Below are positions 16,147-25,544 of a stretch of 64,000 nt of DNA, piece by piece. The notes below the pieces were generated by a model. It did no database searches. It was not told the origin of the DNA and was given only the letters and a program-made list of their open reading frames with translations. Source of the stretch: Succinivibrio dextrinosolvens. GTDB lineage: Bacteria; Pseudomonadota; Gammaproteobacteria; Enterobacterales; Succinivibrionaceae. Every line of letters begins with the position of its first letter. Positions within the stretch are counted from its first letter, which is position 1. The DNA is taken from assembly GCF_011065405.1 (NCBI RefSeq), contig NZ_CP047056.1:3184747-3248746 (forward strand), written 5' to 3'. The position numbers were made by a program, and so were the translations under genes.

Positions 16147-17420
16147 AAACAGCTTCACTAAGATTAAAGAAGATTCAGTCTGTCAGCGGACAGGTAATAA
16201 TGCCGGGCTCTAAGAGTCTGTCAAACCGTGCGCTTTTGGTTTCAGCTATGGCCAAAGGCAGAACCAGGCTTTTAAATGTTTTAAAATCAGATGATACCCA
16301 ACGTATGATCGAGGCATTAAAACAGCTTGGCGTAAATCTGAACAATGTTACCGGTGCGACTGATGTAACCGGTATTGATGGTGTTTTTGATAATGGTTTA
16401 AACCAGCTGACACTTGATCTGGGCAATGCCGGTACTGCCATGAGACCTTTATGTGCAGCGCTGTCAGTATCTTCTGGCGTGTTTACTCTAACCGGTGAAC
16501 CTCGTATGATGGAACGCCCAATCGGACCTTTAACCGAGGCTTTAAAGGAAATCGGCTGCAACATCGAGTACCTCAATAACGACGGTTTCCCTCCTCTGCA
16601 GATCAGAGGTACAACTCCAAAGAAACACTCAATCCGTGTCAGCGGAGATACTTCAAGTCAGTTTATTACAGCACTTTTAATGACTGCTCCGGTATGCGGC
16701 GGTCTTGATATTTCCGTAAGCGGTGATCTGATCTCAAAACCATATGTGGATTTGACAGTAAAGCTGATTGAAAAGTTTGGAGCAAAGGTTCACCGTAATG
16801 GCTATTCCTCCTTTAAGGTCGAAGGTAGCGGTTATACCTCACCTGGTTCTTACCTGATCGAGGGGGATGCTACAGGTGCAACCTATTTTGCTGCGGCTGC
16901 CGCCATCAAAGGTCAGCTTGAGATTTATGGGCTGCCTGCAGATAGTGTCCAAGGCGATATCAGATTTTTTGATGTTCTAAAGAAGATGGGCGCCAAGGTT
17001 ACCCGTCAGGAGAATTCAATTCTGGTTAAATCAGGTAAGCTTCACGGTATAGAGATTGATATGAACGCCATGCCTGATGCAGCTATGACTCTGGTTCCTC
17101 TGGCAATGTATACTGATTCTCCTGTTGTCATTAAGAATATCGCCAGCTGGAGAGTCAAGGAGACCGATCGTATTGACGCTATGGTTAAGGAGATGACCAA
17201 GCTTGGGGTAAAGGTTGAATCCGGGGATGACTGGATCAGCATTGATTCCTCATCACGCAATGATACAACTCCTTTCTTTGATACCTATAACGATCATCGA
17301 ATGGCAATGTGTATGTCTCTGATTGCCTTTGACCGAGAAGTTGTTATCAATGATCCAGATTGCATCAGAAAAACTTTCCCAACTTACTTTACTCTTCTAA
17401 ACTCAGTATCAAAGAACTAA
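16143..17420 (+). CDS. aroA: 3-phosphoshikimate 1-carboxyvinyltransferase (EPSP synthase)
   Basis: This 425-residue enzyme of the shikimate pathway joins phosphoenolpyruvate to shikimate 3-phosphate. Family marks are PGSKSLSNRALLVSAMAKG near residue 22, LGNAGTAMRPL near 92, the segment GEPRMMERPIGPLTEAL near 118, and the C-terminal YNDHRMAMCMSL. The start is a TTG that overlaps the stop of the aminotransferase by four bases (TTGA), which supports coupling. A terminator hairpin follows 14 bases after the stop. Confidence 0.95.
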   Translation: MKTASLRLKKIQSVSGQVIMPGSKSLSNRALLVSAMAKGRTRLLNVLKSDDTQRMIEALKQLGVNLNNVTGATDVTGIDGVFDNGLNQLTLDLGNAGTAMRPLCAALSVSSGVFTLTGEPRMMERPIGPLTEALKEIGCNIEYLNNDGFPPLQIRGTTPKKHSIRVSGDTSSQFITALLMTAPVCGGLDISVSGDLISKPYVDLTVKLIEKFGAKVHRNGYSSFKVEGSGYTSPGSYLIEGDATGATYFAAAAAIKGQLEIYGLPADSVQGDIRFFDVLKKMGAKVTRQENSILVKSGKLHGIEIDMNAMPDAAMTLVPLAMYTDSPVVIKNIASWRVKETDRIDAMVKEMTKLGVKVESGDDWISIDSSSRNDTTPFFDTYNDHRMAMCMSLIAFDREVVINDPDCIRKTFPTYFTLLNSVSKN

Positions 17421-17433
17421 TAAAAATCTAACC

Positions 17434-17468
17434 TTAAGGTGAGATCATTCTCACCTTAATAGTATTTT
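17434..17468 (+). terminator. terminator after aroA
   Basis: The ten-base arms TTAAGGTGAG and CTCACCTTAA pair perfectly around a six-base loop, followed by a short T-rich stretch. Confidence 0.75.
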
Positions 17469-17477
17469 GAGGTTTTT

Positions 17478-18128
17478 ATGAGAAAATTTCTATCAGTACT
17501 GCTGGGACTATTTTTTATCTCATCTGTATCCTGTGCGTATGCTCAGAAGGAAACTGTTGCTTTTATGCACAAGACCTTTGAGGTTACACTTCCGGATAAT
17601 TACTGCAGAGTTCCGACTGATCACCGTTTTTTCAGAATGCATAAGCGAGCCTATGGAAAAAGCGTCAAGCTTGGTTTTATTGCCGGTAAGTGTGATGCGG
17701 TAAGAGATCTGGTGGAAGGACGTTCTAATCATCTATCCCATTTTATTGCCATGGAACAGATTGGAATCGACGGAAAATTCGAGAAGTGGAGCTTCGGCAG
17801 CTGGGCTTATGTAACCCTAATTACAGCTTTTAAACCTAAATCCTTCACCAAGCTTGAAAACCGTCTAAAGGACAAGCTTGAGGAGTACCAGACTACCATA
17901 ACCAACATCAATTATGCTCCGGTTTCCAAAAACAGCAAAAGAGTGCTTTTTGAGGCTACAGGTACAATCAATGATGCTGAACGTTCAGTGAATGTCCATG
18001 TTTATGCCTTCACCAAGCTGGCTTATTCAATTCCTCTGGGAATTCATGTTTTTGATGAGGACCTTTCAGAAGAGCAGCTAAAGGAATCTCTGGTGGAGCT
18101 TTCAGCGGCAGTTAAAGCCATAATGTAA
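17478..18128 (+). CDS. exported hypothetical protein
   Basis: This 216-residue protein has a clear signal peptide (MRKFLSVLLGLFFISSVSCAYAQ, cleavage probably after AYA), so it is periplasmic or outer-membrane associated. I do not recognise the family. The mature part begins with VAFMHKTFEVTLPDNYCRV, has two cysteines that could form a disulfide (DNYCRV and GKCDAV), and ends in a helical KESLVELSAAVKAIM. GAGG precedes the ATG. It stands behind the aroA terminator and should be transcribed separately. Confidence 0.7.
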   Translation: MRKFLSVLLGLFFISSVSCAYAQKETVAFMHKTFEVTLPDNYCRVPTDHRFFRMHKRAYGKSVKLGFIAGKCDAVRDLVEGRSNHLSHFIAMEQIGIDGKFEKWSFGSWAYVTLITAFKPKSFTKLENRLKDKLEEYQTTITNINYAPVSKNSKRVLFEATGTINDAERSVNVHVYAFTKLAYSIPLGIHVFDEDLSEEQLKESLVELSAAVKAIM

Positions 18129-18142
18129 AAAGACGCCAGGAA

Positions 18143-18403
18143 TTATCTTTCCTTTGGTGCGGAGAGCTTAAAATCTTGCCGCAGTCTTTCAATGGTGTTA
18201 ATTACCTGTTTTGCTGTGATTGCTCTTGAGCATTCGAATTGCCTCTCCGTTCCTTTATGGCGTGGACACCAGAAATAGTCGTGATGATCAAAATTAACAT
18301 CGATGGCATCTCAGCAGCTGTGACACACGTGAGTATTATGTACACGATATGGTGTTTTGAATTCACAGTTATTAGTCCCGGCGATAAAAGAAAAAGTATG
18401 AAT
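18143..18403 (-). pseudogene. decayed small cysteine-rich protein with in-frame TGA
   Basis: On the minus strand a frame of about 86 codons is open from 18403 to the TAA at 18143, except for one TGA at 18311-18313, and has no start codon at its upstream end. The translation is cysteine- and histidine-rich: TNNCEFKTPYRVHNTHVCHSC, then the TGA, then DAIDVNFDHHDYFWCPRHKG and TERQFECSRAITAKQVI. The spaced Cys/His pairs suggest a small zinc-binding protein. The TGA falls where a Cys or Trp codon would fit by one base change. I name no family. Lack of a start argues for a remnant rather than recoding. Confidence 0.5.
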
Positions 18404-18532
18404 TTAGAGCATTAAAGTGCACTTTTGGTTGAAGGTAGTACTGGGGGATTTATTGCTTGATTTTTTTTCTGTGTTCTTCTATTGAATTAGTCAATACTAG
18501 AAAAAAAAACTGTATAAAACTCATTATTTTTT

Positions 18533-18568
18533 TAGAAAAAAAAATCCAGTGCCGTAAAAACACTGGAT
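18533..18568 (-). terminator. Rho-independent terminator, minus strand
   Basis: The arms ATCCAGTG and CACTGGAT pair around a nine-base loop, and on the minus strand the hairpin is followed by nine T residues. It would end the transcript of the small membrane protein gene at 18825-19043. Confidence 0.8.
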
Positions 18569-18824
18569 AAAGGTAAGATAAAACTTAACAAATTTTAAGC
18601 ACCAAAAGATTTGGTAAAAGGCAGTTAACTGCTCTTGCCAGAATATCAATCTAACTACCCTCGAGAAGCAGTATATAAAAATAAACAAAGTTCGTGAAAT
18701 ACTAAATTTCAATAGCTGGCTATAGGGTAGGCCTATAGCTGAATGAGTAGGTTTACAGGCCATGAGAATGGACAAAAAAAGAGTGCACACTTTGCTCTTT
18801 TTTTCTTTCTAATTTTTGGCTTTT
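18569..18824. other. 3' untranslated stretch of a small minus-strand gene
   Basis: About 250 bases lie between the small membrane protein gene and the minus-strand terminator. No coding frame with a ribosome-binding site is seen. A short imperfect hairpin (CTATAG and CTATAG) lies near 18720-18740. Confidence 0.3.
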
Positions 18825-19043
18825 TTAGTTTATCCAGCGTTTTTTTAGATTGTGTCCTAGGAAGATTGAGCCAACAACTACTGCAACAGCAAAGAAAACA
18901 GCTGCAATATTACTCCATGACTCAAAACTGTGGGTATTAATTAAAGAGAAAACCATTACTGCGCAGAATCCAAAAGCTAACACCTTTAAAAGTCTGCATA
19001 CAATATCAATAAAATCTCTCCCAAAAATATCATCACTTCTCAT
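18825..19043 (-). CDS. small two-helix membrane protein
   Basis: This 72-residue protein has two strongly hydrophobic segments (about residues 18 to 35 and 45 to 63) joined by a short polar loop, with charged ends (MRSDDIFGRDF and LKKRWIN). The family is not recognised. The start is well supported by GGAGGT seven bases upstream, the best site in this part of the window, and a terminator lies downstream, so it is probably a real gene. Overlapping plus-strand frames have no such support. Confidence 0.65.
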   Translation of the reverse strand: MRSDDIFGRDFIDIVCRLLKVLAFGFCAVMVFSLINTHSFESWSNIAAVFFAVAVVVGSIFLGHNLKKRWIN

Positions 19044-19071
19044 TTGTACACCTCCAAAAAAATTCGGGTAG

Positions 19072-19438
19072 CGTCAAACTACAATTTCATTTTATCATTT
19101 TAAGAATGTTTTAAATGTATAAAATATTAACTTTGAGATTAACTCCTAAAACTTTAAAATTTGTCAATAACCACTTGAATATTAAGATAATTATCTCTAT
19201 AAAAATATGCTTTTTTATGGTGAAAAACTTGCACAATCCTAGCGCAGTGCGCTTTCTTAAGGAGCTACATTTATAGTAAAAATTTCAGTATTATCTGGGG
19301 TCGTAGTACTTCTAAAATGTCTGTTTTAATTTTTTTTCTAAAAAAAGATGTGATCTATGTTAGGACTGAATAGTTAGATTTTTATGAGGATAATTGATTG
19401 GGAACTTTTTGATATCTTTAATTTCATGATAAAGAAAA
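19072..19438. other. intergenic region without recognisable genes
   Basis: About 370 AT-rich bases between the small membrane protein gene and the MFS gene. It should carry the promoter for the minus-strand small gene. I see no RNA gene or repeat. Confidence 0.4.
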
Positions 19439-19472
19439 TGACGGTTCGGAAAAAAGTAAAACTGAACCGTCA
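19439..19472 (-). terminator. terminator of the MFS transporter gene
   Basis: The arms TGACGGTTC and GAACCGTCA pair around a 16-base loop, with a T-rich stretch after it on the minus strand. It lies 13 bases after the stop. Confidence 0.75.
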
Positions 19473-19484
19473 GGTTTGCTGAGT

Positions 19485-20657
19485 CTATCTGGCTACCGGA
19501 ATCTTTGGAATTACCAGAGTTGTAACTGCTGCAGTTGTAATGAAAGCTGCGACTGCATACATGACGTATTCGATTCCGAAGGCATCTCCCAGTTTACCCA
19601 CAAGAGGCGCAATCAGTCCGCCAAAGCTCATGGATAAGCCAATGGTAAAGCCTGTTGCCATTCCTACATGGTGACACAGGAATTTCTGTCCGATTACAAC
19701 AGTAGGTGACATTCCTGTGAAGAACAGTACTGAGAATGGTATTAAAAGCAGTGTTGCCAGCATTGGACTTGAGGTGAAGGTAAAGCTTACGATAAAAGGT
19801 ACTGACAGCAGTGAGCTTATGGTTACCATCTTATTGAAGCCTATGCGATCGGAGATGGTTCCGCCAAAATAGGTGGCAATAGCTCCGCACAGACAAACCA
19901 TTCCGTTTAAGAGGGTTGCAAGTTCATCTGAGATGTGAAGGTTATGCATATAGTAAAGTGATAAGAAAGCCATGAAGGAGAACCAGCCGGCTGATCTTAA
20001 GAAGAGTACACATACGAGAATGACAAAGCCTCTGATGTTTTCCTTTTCATCCGAATCTGCTTTAGCTTTGGCTACCTTTTTCTGCTCCTGTCTGCAGGCA
20101 ACCACGTAGTAGCGGTTTTTGAGCGTGTAGATAATGATCATGATAAGACCTGGTACACACATTGCCAGAGTGGCATTCAGTCCAAAGAAAATATATAAAC
20201 CTGTGAAGTAGAAAGGTCCTGCAGCCATACCGGCATTTCCTCCAACCGAGAAAATAGACATGCTCTTACCAAGCTTTGCCTTGCCAAAGGTATTTGCCAT
20301 CTTCCCTCCTGCAGGATGGAATATTGCGCTGCCAAGTCCGTTCAGACAGACAAGAGAGTAGAGCAGGATCTGATTTTCAACCAGTCCTATGAACATAACG
20401 CCGCTGAAGGATAGGGCTATGCCCAGACTCATCAGATATGGTCTTGGTTTTGAGTCGGCAAGATTACCTGCAAAAGGCTGTACCACTGCGTTTAAAATGG
20501 TGTTGGCCATCATCAGCATGGCTACAGCGGAATAGGAATCAAGCTTTCCGGCCTGATACATGTATGCAAGGATGATAGGAAGGGAACCGTGAGAGATATC
20601 GGTTGCAAAGTGTCCTAGCATAAAAAGAAAATTTTCTTTAGGTGAGTTTAGATTCAA
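19485..20657 (-). CDS. MFS transporter, Fsr (fosmidomycin resistance) type
   Basis: This 390-residue inner-membrane protein has about twelve hydrophobic segments. The N-terminal LGHFATDISHGSLPIILAY, the loop LADSKPRPYLMSLG and the segment GSAIFHPAGGKMAN followed by SVGGNAGMAAGP are typical of the Fsr branch of the major facilitator superfamily, whose best known member exports fosmidomycin. A central charged loop (EQKKVAKAKADSDEKEN) joins the two halves. The longest frame starts at a TTG. An ATG 36 bases later (20621) would also leave the first helix intact, so the exact start is uncertain. The substrate cannot be told from sequence. Confidence 0.85.
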   Translation of the reverse strand: MNLNSPKENFLFMLGHFATDISHGSLPIILAYMYQAGKLDSYSAVAMLMMANTILNAVVQPFAGNLADSKPRPYLMSLGIALSFSGVMFIGLVENQILLYSLVCLNGLGSAIFHPAGGKMANTFGKAKLGKSMSIFSVGGNAGMAAGPFYFTGLYIFFGLNATLAMCVPGLIMIIIYTLKNRYYVVACRQEQKKVAKAKADSDEKENIRGFVILVCVLFLRSAGWFSFMAFLSLYYMHNLHISDELATLLNGMVCLCGAIATYFGGTISDRIGFNKMVTISSLLSVPFIVSFTFTSSPMLATLLLIPFSVLFFTGMSPTVVIGQKFLCHHVGMATGFTIGLSMSFGGLIAPLVGKLGDAFGIEYVMYAVAAFITTAAVTTLVIPKIPVAR

Positions 20658-21015
20658 AATATTTTCTGCACAAGGCAGACCTCTGTTTATGGATACGCCA
20701 AAATGGAGATTATTATAGACCTTACGTGCCTCATTCGAGCTTTGATGTGAAAAAAAACATCAGTAATAAGACAAAGAATGGTTTGAGAATTTTGTCACTA
20801 TGAAGAGGTAATCTTTCCTTTAATCAAAAAAATGCTTTCCAATTAGTTAGAAAAATCCTCAGTTCCAACTAGAGGTTGTAAACTTGCAGAGATGTTTATG
20901 TCTCCTCTCAAGCCTTATTTATTAAAATCTTATAGAGGAGAGATAATTTCAGCTCAAATTTTTATGCAAAAATAAAAGAATTGCTGAATTTGATCTGATA
21001 GGTAGAAATAAGCTG
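20658..21015. other. intergenic region upstream of the MFS gene
   Basis: About 360 bases. It must contain the MFS promoter on the minus strand and the 3' end of the gene fragment to its right. No repeat, RNA or dyad was recognised. Confidence 0.4.
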
Positions 21016-21918
21016 TTATTTTAAAGCCTTCATCTTTTCTATGTACAGTTCTTTAAGTCTTTCTCTTGGAGTAATTCCTTTTGAGTACTTTTTATACATT
21101 TCTGTCCACAGAAGATCATCCCCTCCAAAGAATGATAATCTATCGAGTAAACAGTAGAAAGTAATTTCCTGATTTCTTCCATTAATCTTATTTCTAATCA
21201 TTTCATCCCAGTAGAATTTACAGCCTTCATCATATTTATGCTGTAAAAAGTAAAGACACATTACCGCCTCTATCTGATGTTCAAGGTGGTTTCTATGTGT
21301 ATAGTCTTCATTTCCAAATGGAGTTCTTACTACAGGCGTTGACTTGGTTTTGTTGTAACGGTTAATTGCAGTTTCTAGTGTTTCTTCAATATCGTTTTCA
21401 TCCACAAGATTTTCGCATAATTTTGAAATCATAAAGTAATTCAGGTTTTGCCTGTCTAATACACTGTCTGTGGCAAGCTTCAGAAGTTTATCTATTCTGA
21501 CATCGTTGAAATCCTTTATAAACTCGCGTTCACAGATGAGCTTGTAAAAATTGTATTGACTTAGTCCTATTGAGGCAAAAGGATCATCTGATCTGAATAC
21601 ATAAATTCCGCAACCATATGACAATAGTTCAAAAAGCTCGATAAGGAGACGGGTACTTTCATCATAATATGCTGATTTATAGTCGATGCTTTTAAGCTGT
21701 TTTATAAAACGCATAACCTCAAAACGCCATTTGGAACGTTTACTTTTTGCTACAACTCTATTTGGTGCAATATAGTAGTTATTATTGGCGTTGGAGATAA
21801 ATGTTTCAATTTCGTTTTCAAGTTCTTCAAATTTAAAGGTATTCTTTTCTTCTTTGTTTTTTTTACCACTTGATTGGGCTTCTCTCTTTTGGGATAAAAT
21901 TTTTGTAATAGGTAAGAA
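21016..21918 (-). pseudogene. 3' part of a gene of unknown function cut by an IS66-type element
   Basis: The reading frame is open from the edge of the IS66-type element (in-frame TGA at 21919) to the stop at 21016, about 300 codons. There is no start codon in the first 68 codons, so the visible ATG at 21714 is internal. Those first codons encode a basic linker and then FEELENEIETFI, NNYYIAPNRVVAKSKRSKWRF, which runs smoothly into MRFIKQLKSIDYKSA. The matching 5' part appears to lie on the other side of the element at 27656-27813, on the same strand. The family is not recognised. The protein is soluble, with no membrane segment or catalytic motif that I can name. Confidence 0.65.
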
Positions 21919-21926
21919 TCAGGTTA
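21911..21926 (+). repeat. left terminal inverted repeat of the IS66-type element
   Basis: GGTAAGAA followed by a less conserved segment. The first eight bases match the complement of 27653-27660 exactly. Confidence 0.6.
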
Positions 21927-22260
21927 AATAGTTTAGATTTTTACCTAACCAATTACCATCCTTGCGGTGGTAATGTTTATTAAAAATTTAGTGTGACTAT
22001 GTTCACGTTACCAGTTATAAATGCTTTTTTTATTGCTTTGAAAAAACACCTGTTAAACGCAATATAACGCTGTTTTAAAGAGGTCTTTTTAGTGGTGTCG
22101 ATTTTTGTCATTTAAGAATGCTGTCGATCTCTACAGATCTGGAAATAGCCTTTACAGATCTTTTAAAGATGGTCAGACACTTAGAAATAAATCTTAAAAA
22201 AAATCAATAAAATCACTTTGTTATAATACAGGTATAGGTATTGTAATAAAGGGAAAAAGA
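21927..22260. other. 5' non-coding part of the IS66-type element
   Basis: About 330 bases without a gene. It contains an imperfect hairpin (ATTACCA and TGGTAAT arms near 21950-21975). The accessory genes tnpA and tnpB of classical IS66 elements are absent, as in the simpler subgroup with only the large transposase. Confidence 0.45.
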
Positions 22261-23525
22261 GTGGATATCAAAGAACTTAAATCTAGTTTTGATGAGATAT
22301 CAAAGCAGGTAAAAAAGGAGACTAAAGGTCAGCCTGTACTTGCCACTCTTTTTAATACCTTATTAAGTCTTTTTAAAATTCTATTTGAGCTGTTCGCTGA
22401 ACAATCAAAGAAATTTGAAGAACAGAATAGGCTTATTGAGAAACTGACAGGACAATATGCCAATAAAGCATTCGACAGTCGAAAAGCCAATGATGAGAAT
22501 ATCAACGGGTGTCGCTCTGAGAAGAAGAAAGGCGTCAATTCAGCTGACAAGAACCACGATAAAGATATTCCTAAAGAAGAAAAAGCCAAGCCTCAGAAAG
22601 CATTCAAGACCGAACAGCAGGTAAAAGTAATCGGCTATAACGGTGAAGAGCTTACAAAAGAAGAGGCAGAACAGAAGATAGGAACAGTCTTTGAAGGCAT
22701 TGATGGAAAAAGATACCGCTACACAAGAGCTCTAGCTTCATCTGTAAAAACTGAAATCGATATAACCTTACTTGAAATTCAGTATTACAAACTCGAGTAT
22801 GAACCAGTTGACGAGCAAGGAAATGCTGTAGCTGTCTCACAGAGGCAGACTGCAGTATGTGCCAAAACTGATTATCTAAAGAAGACTCAGGTTAGTGTAA
22901 GTCTGATGTCTTTTGTCTTATATCTCTGGATAGGATTGAAAGATCCGGTTTACAGAATAGCCAATGCTCTTTATGAATATGGTGTAAACCTAAGTAAGCA
23001 GCAGATATATAAAGACATCAATATAACCGCATGTTTACTGATGCCAATATTCAAACATATGGAAAGCTATATCAGACTTGAGAAACAAATCGGTATAGAT
23101 GAGACCTACCATAGTACGCGAGAACGAAGGTTACTGACAAAGTCACCTCCAGATGATAGGACTAAATCGAAGAAACATAAATCACAGAAGTCTAAGGCTA
23201 AGACTTTGAGGACGTACTTCTATGCTGTCATAGGAGGTAAATACGTATGCCTGTATTATCACGATCCTTACAGAGATTCTGATATTCCAAAGGAAATACT
23301 GAAGAAAAACGGCTTGGCAGAGGATGCATTTGTCACCTCAGATGGCTTCTATAAGGTACTGTTTAACCTTGAAAATGCTGAAGGAGATGAGGCAAAAGAG
23401 CTGTTTCAGCATGGAATCTGTTGGATTCATTATCCTAATGTTTTTATTATCCTAAAAGAATTCTGCAACTGGCTTAAAATAGACTTAAATCAGAATTCTC
23501 TTAAGATAATCTATAGTCAAATTTT
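22261..23525 (+). pseudogene. IS66-type transposase, N-terminal part (interrupted)
   Basis: About 420 codons of an IS66 transposase (TnpC). It has an N-terminal helical region, a Lys-rich linker near residues 80 to 115, and the core with LKDPVYRIANALYEYGVNLSKQQIYK. The first catalytic aspartate is in IGIDETYH and the second probably in FVTSDGFYK. The family normally has 500 or more residues. Here the frame reads into unrelated DNA and stops at 23565, because a recombinase trio is inserted after LKIIYSQIF. The C-terminal part resumes at about 26947. The start is a GTG. Confidence 0.8.
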
Positions 23526-24572
23526 TCAGGTAGCTAAGAAATCTGGCACTTCTCCTGTTGGATAACTGTCTTTTTCTTGAGATTCTTTTGATACCTCAGT
23601 TTTAAAATTACTAATCCAATTTTTATTCCACTCCATTATACTATTGTCAGTTTGCTCCTGTGATATCTGTATATACACTTCGGTCGTTGAAAGTGATGCA
23701 TGTCCAAGTATATTTTTTACAACAATAAGAGGAACCTTTGCTTCAATCAAATGTGTTGCAAAACTGTGGCGAAGTGAATGTGGAGAATATGATTTCTCTG
23801 TAAATTTGTCGTGATACTTGTTTTTGGCTATAGCTACATATTTTTTTAGTATCATTTCAATACAGGATACCGTCATTTGTTCATGTGTTTGGCTTGAAAA
23901 GACGTGGCGTTCTAGCTGACCTTGTAATTTCCGATGATTCATGAAACACTTTAGTAGCTTGGCACAATTTTCAGGAAGTAATACAGTTCTTGACTTATTA
24001 CCTTTTCCTATCAATCTAAGTTTGATTTTATTATTGTCGTTTATGACATCTTTTACTTTTAAATTACAAAGTTCCTGAGCTCTTGCACCTGATCCATAAA
24101 GCACAGAAAGAAGAACCTTATCTCTCAGCCCTGAAGCATATTTTTCATTAGGCAATTCTAACAGAATCTTTATTTCTTCCCTGGAAAATACACTTCTTTT
24201 GTGTGTTACACCTCTCTTGATTGGGATCTGGGTAATGGCATTTCTAAAAACAAGAGCCGCTTCTGTGTTGCGATCTTGAGCATATTTAGAATATGCGCTT
24301 AATGCAGCTAGTCTCTGATTTCTGGTTGAAATTCCGCAATTTCTTTCAGACTCTAGCCATTTTAAAAAATTTTCAATCAGTTCAACTGTAAGGTCTTCAA
24401 ATTTGACGTGGTCTGCACTTACGTTTTTCTCTTTAAAAATATACTGTAGAAGAAGTTTAAAGGTATATTTATAGGACTTAATTGTATTCTTGCTAAGACC
24501 TGCGCAGACAGGAAGATAGTTTGTAAAATATTCTTCAAGAAGCCTCATAAAAGCATAAACTTTTTTAGTCAT
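23526..24572 (-). CDS. tyrosine recombinase, third gene of the trio
   Basis: This 348-residue site-specific recombinase has an N-terminal SAM-like core-binding domain (about residues 5 to 110) and a C-terminal catalytic domain with all expected residues. The first arginine is in GSGARAQELCNLKV, the lysine in GKGNKSRTVLL, H-x-x-R in SPHSLRHSFATH, the late histidine in NILGHASLSTTEVY, and the nucleophilic tyrosine follows in that last segment. The start overlaps the end of the middle recombinase by eight bases. The gene appears intact. Its C-terminus lies at the left edge of the element. Confidence 0.88.
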   Translation of the reverse strand: MTKKVYAFMRLLEEYFTNYLPVCAGLSKNTIKSYKYTFKLLLQYIFKEKNVSADHVKFEDLTVELIENFLKWLESERNCGISTRNQRLAALSAYSKYAQDRNTEAALVFRNAITQIPIKRGVTHKRSVFSREEIKILLELPNEKYASGLRDKVLLSVLYGSGARAQELCNLKVKDVINDNNKIKLRLIGKGNKSRTVLLPENCAKLLKCFMNHRKLQGQLERHVFSSQTHEQMTVSCIEMILKKYVAIAKNKYHDKFTEKSYSPHSLRHSFATHLIEAKVPLIVVKNILGHASLSTTEVYIQISQEQTDNSIMEWNKNWISNFKTEVSKESQEKDSYPTGEVPDFLAT

Positions 24573-25496
24573 AGAAAATTACCTCTGGGAAAAGTTGGGA
24601 TGTATAGTCATTAAAGCTTTCTATCGCTTCAGGATACATTTCTGAAGTAAATTTCAGATATTTCTCTGTTTCTTTAAATGACTCATGACCTAGATATACT
24701 GAAAGGAAAGGCACTGAATCGTTAAAATTTCTCCCTGCTAATTGTGCCTGCTTAAATGACTTAAAAGCAAAATAATGTCTGAGTATATGAATACATACTC
24801 CTCGTTCATGATCCTTTTTATCTCTTGTTCTAAGGCCAAATTGGATAAGCAGTTTTCTTAGATATCCACCGATTTTTTGGGGAGGTAATGGCGTTCCTTT
24901 TGAATGATCCCAAAATAGGAGACTACCAGGAGAGTTAATAATGCCCAATGCGATGCAATAGCTCTTTAGCATCTGGTTAAGACTCTCATGCATTGGAACA
25001 AAGCGCTGTTTATTATTTTTTGCAAATCTCATTGTCAAAATTGCATTTATAAAATCAACATCTTTCACTCTTAGCTTAAGGGTTTCACCAATTCTTAGAC
25101 CACACCCGATAATTAGTCTAAGGAGCATGCAATATCCTATTTGGGTTTTCGGATTTTTTAATTTTACATAGTGAGGTAAAGAATCAACATATTCTAAAAA
25201 GATTTTAGCTGTTCATCTGTAAAAATGAATGGTTGGTAATCATCATGAACTTTAGGTGTTATTGGCAGAAAATTTAAATTCTCGTTATGAATTGTATTTA
25301 GATAAACAAGAAAATTTCTGACTGTAATAACTTTGTTGGCAATTGTACTAGTTTTCCCTTTTAATTGAGAAATCCACTTTTGCATGATAGTTTCTGAAAC
25401 AAAGTTCTTATTCCAATTTTGAGCTACTAAAAAAGAATCAAAATCAGATAAATACGCCTGATCATGGAGATAACAGCTCAGACTTTTGTCTGTTTC
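24565..25496 (-). pseudogene. tyrosine recombinase, second gene of the trio, frameshifted
   Basis: The catalytic domain is complete in the downstream frame (24565-25128 and upstream to about 25195): GCGLRIGETLKLRVKD, HILRHYFAF and LGHESFKETEKY. The N-terminal part (MQKWISQLKG to FTDEQLKSF) lies in another frame ending at a TAG at 25194-25196. A -1 shift on a run of five T residues directly before the TAG would join DEQLKSF to LEYVDSLPHYVKL. Further upstream, similarity of N-terminal type continues without a start codon to a TAG at about 25495, and another indel near 25470 seems needed. Either a programmed shift or decay is possible. The two breaks together favour decay. Confidence 0.7.
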
Positions 25497-25544
25497 CTAA
25501 AAGCTAAAAATCAGAAATATAACCAGAAAATATACTGAAAAAAC

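Noticed and set aside
18743-19071. Two plus-strand frames over the small membrane protein gene
   Set aside because: The minus-strand gene has GGAGGT at correct spacing and two membrane helices. The plus frames have neither.
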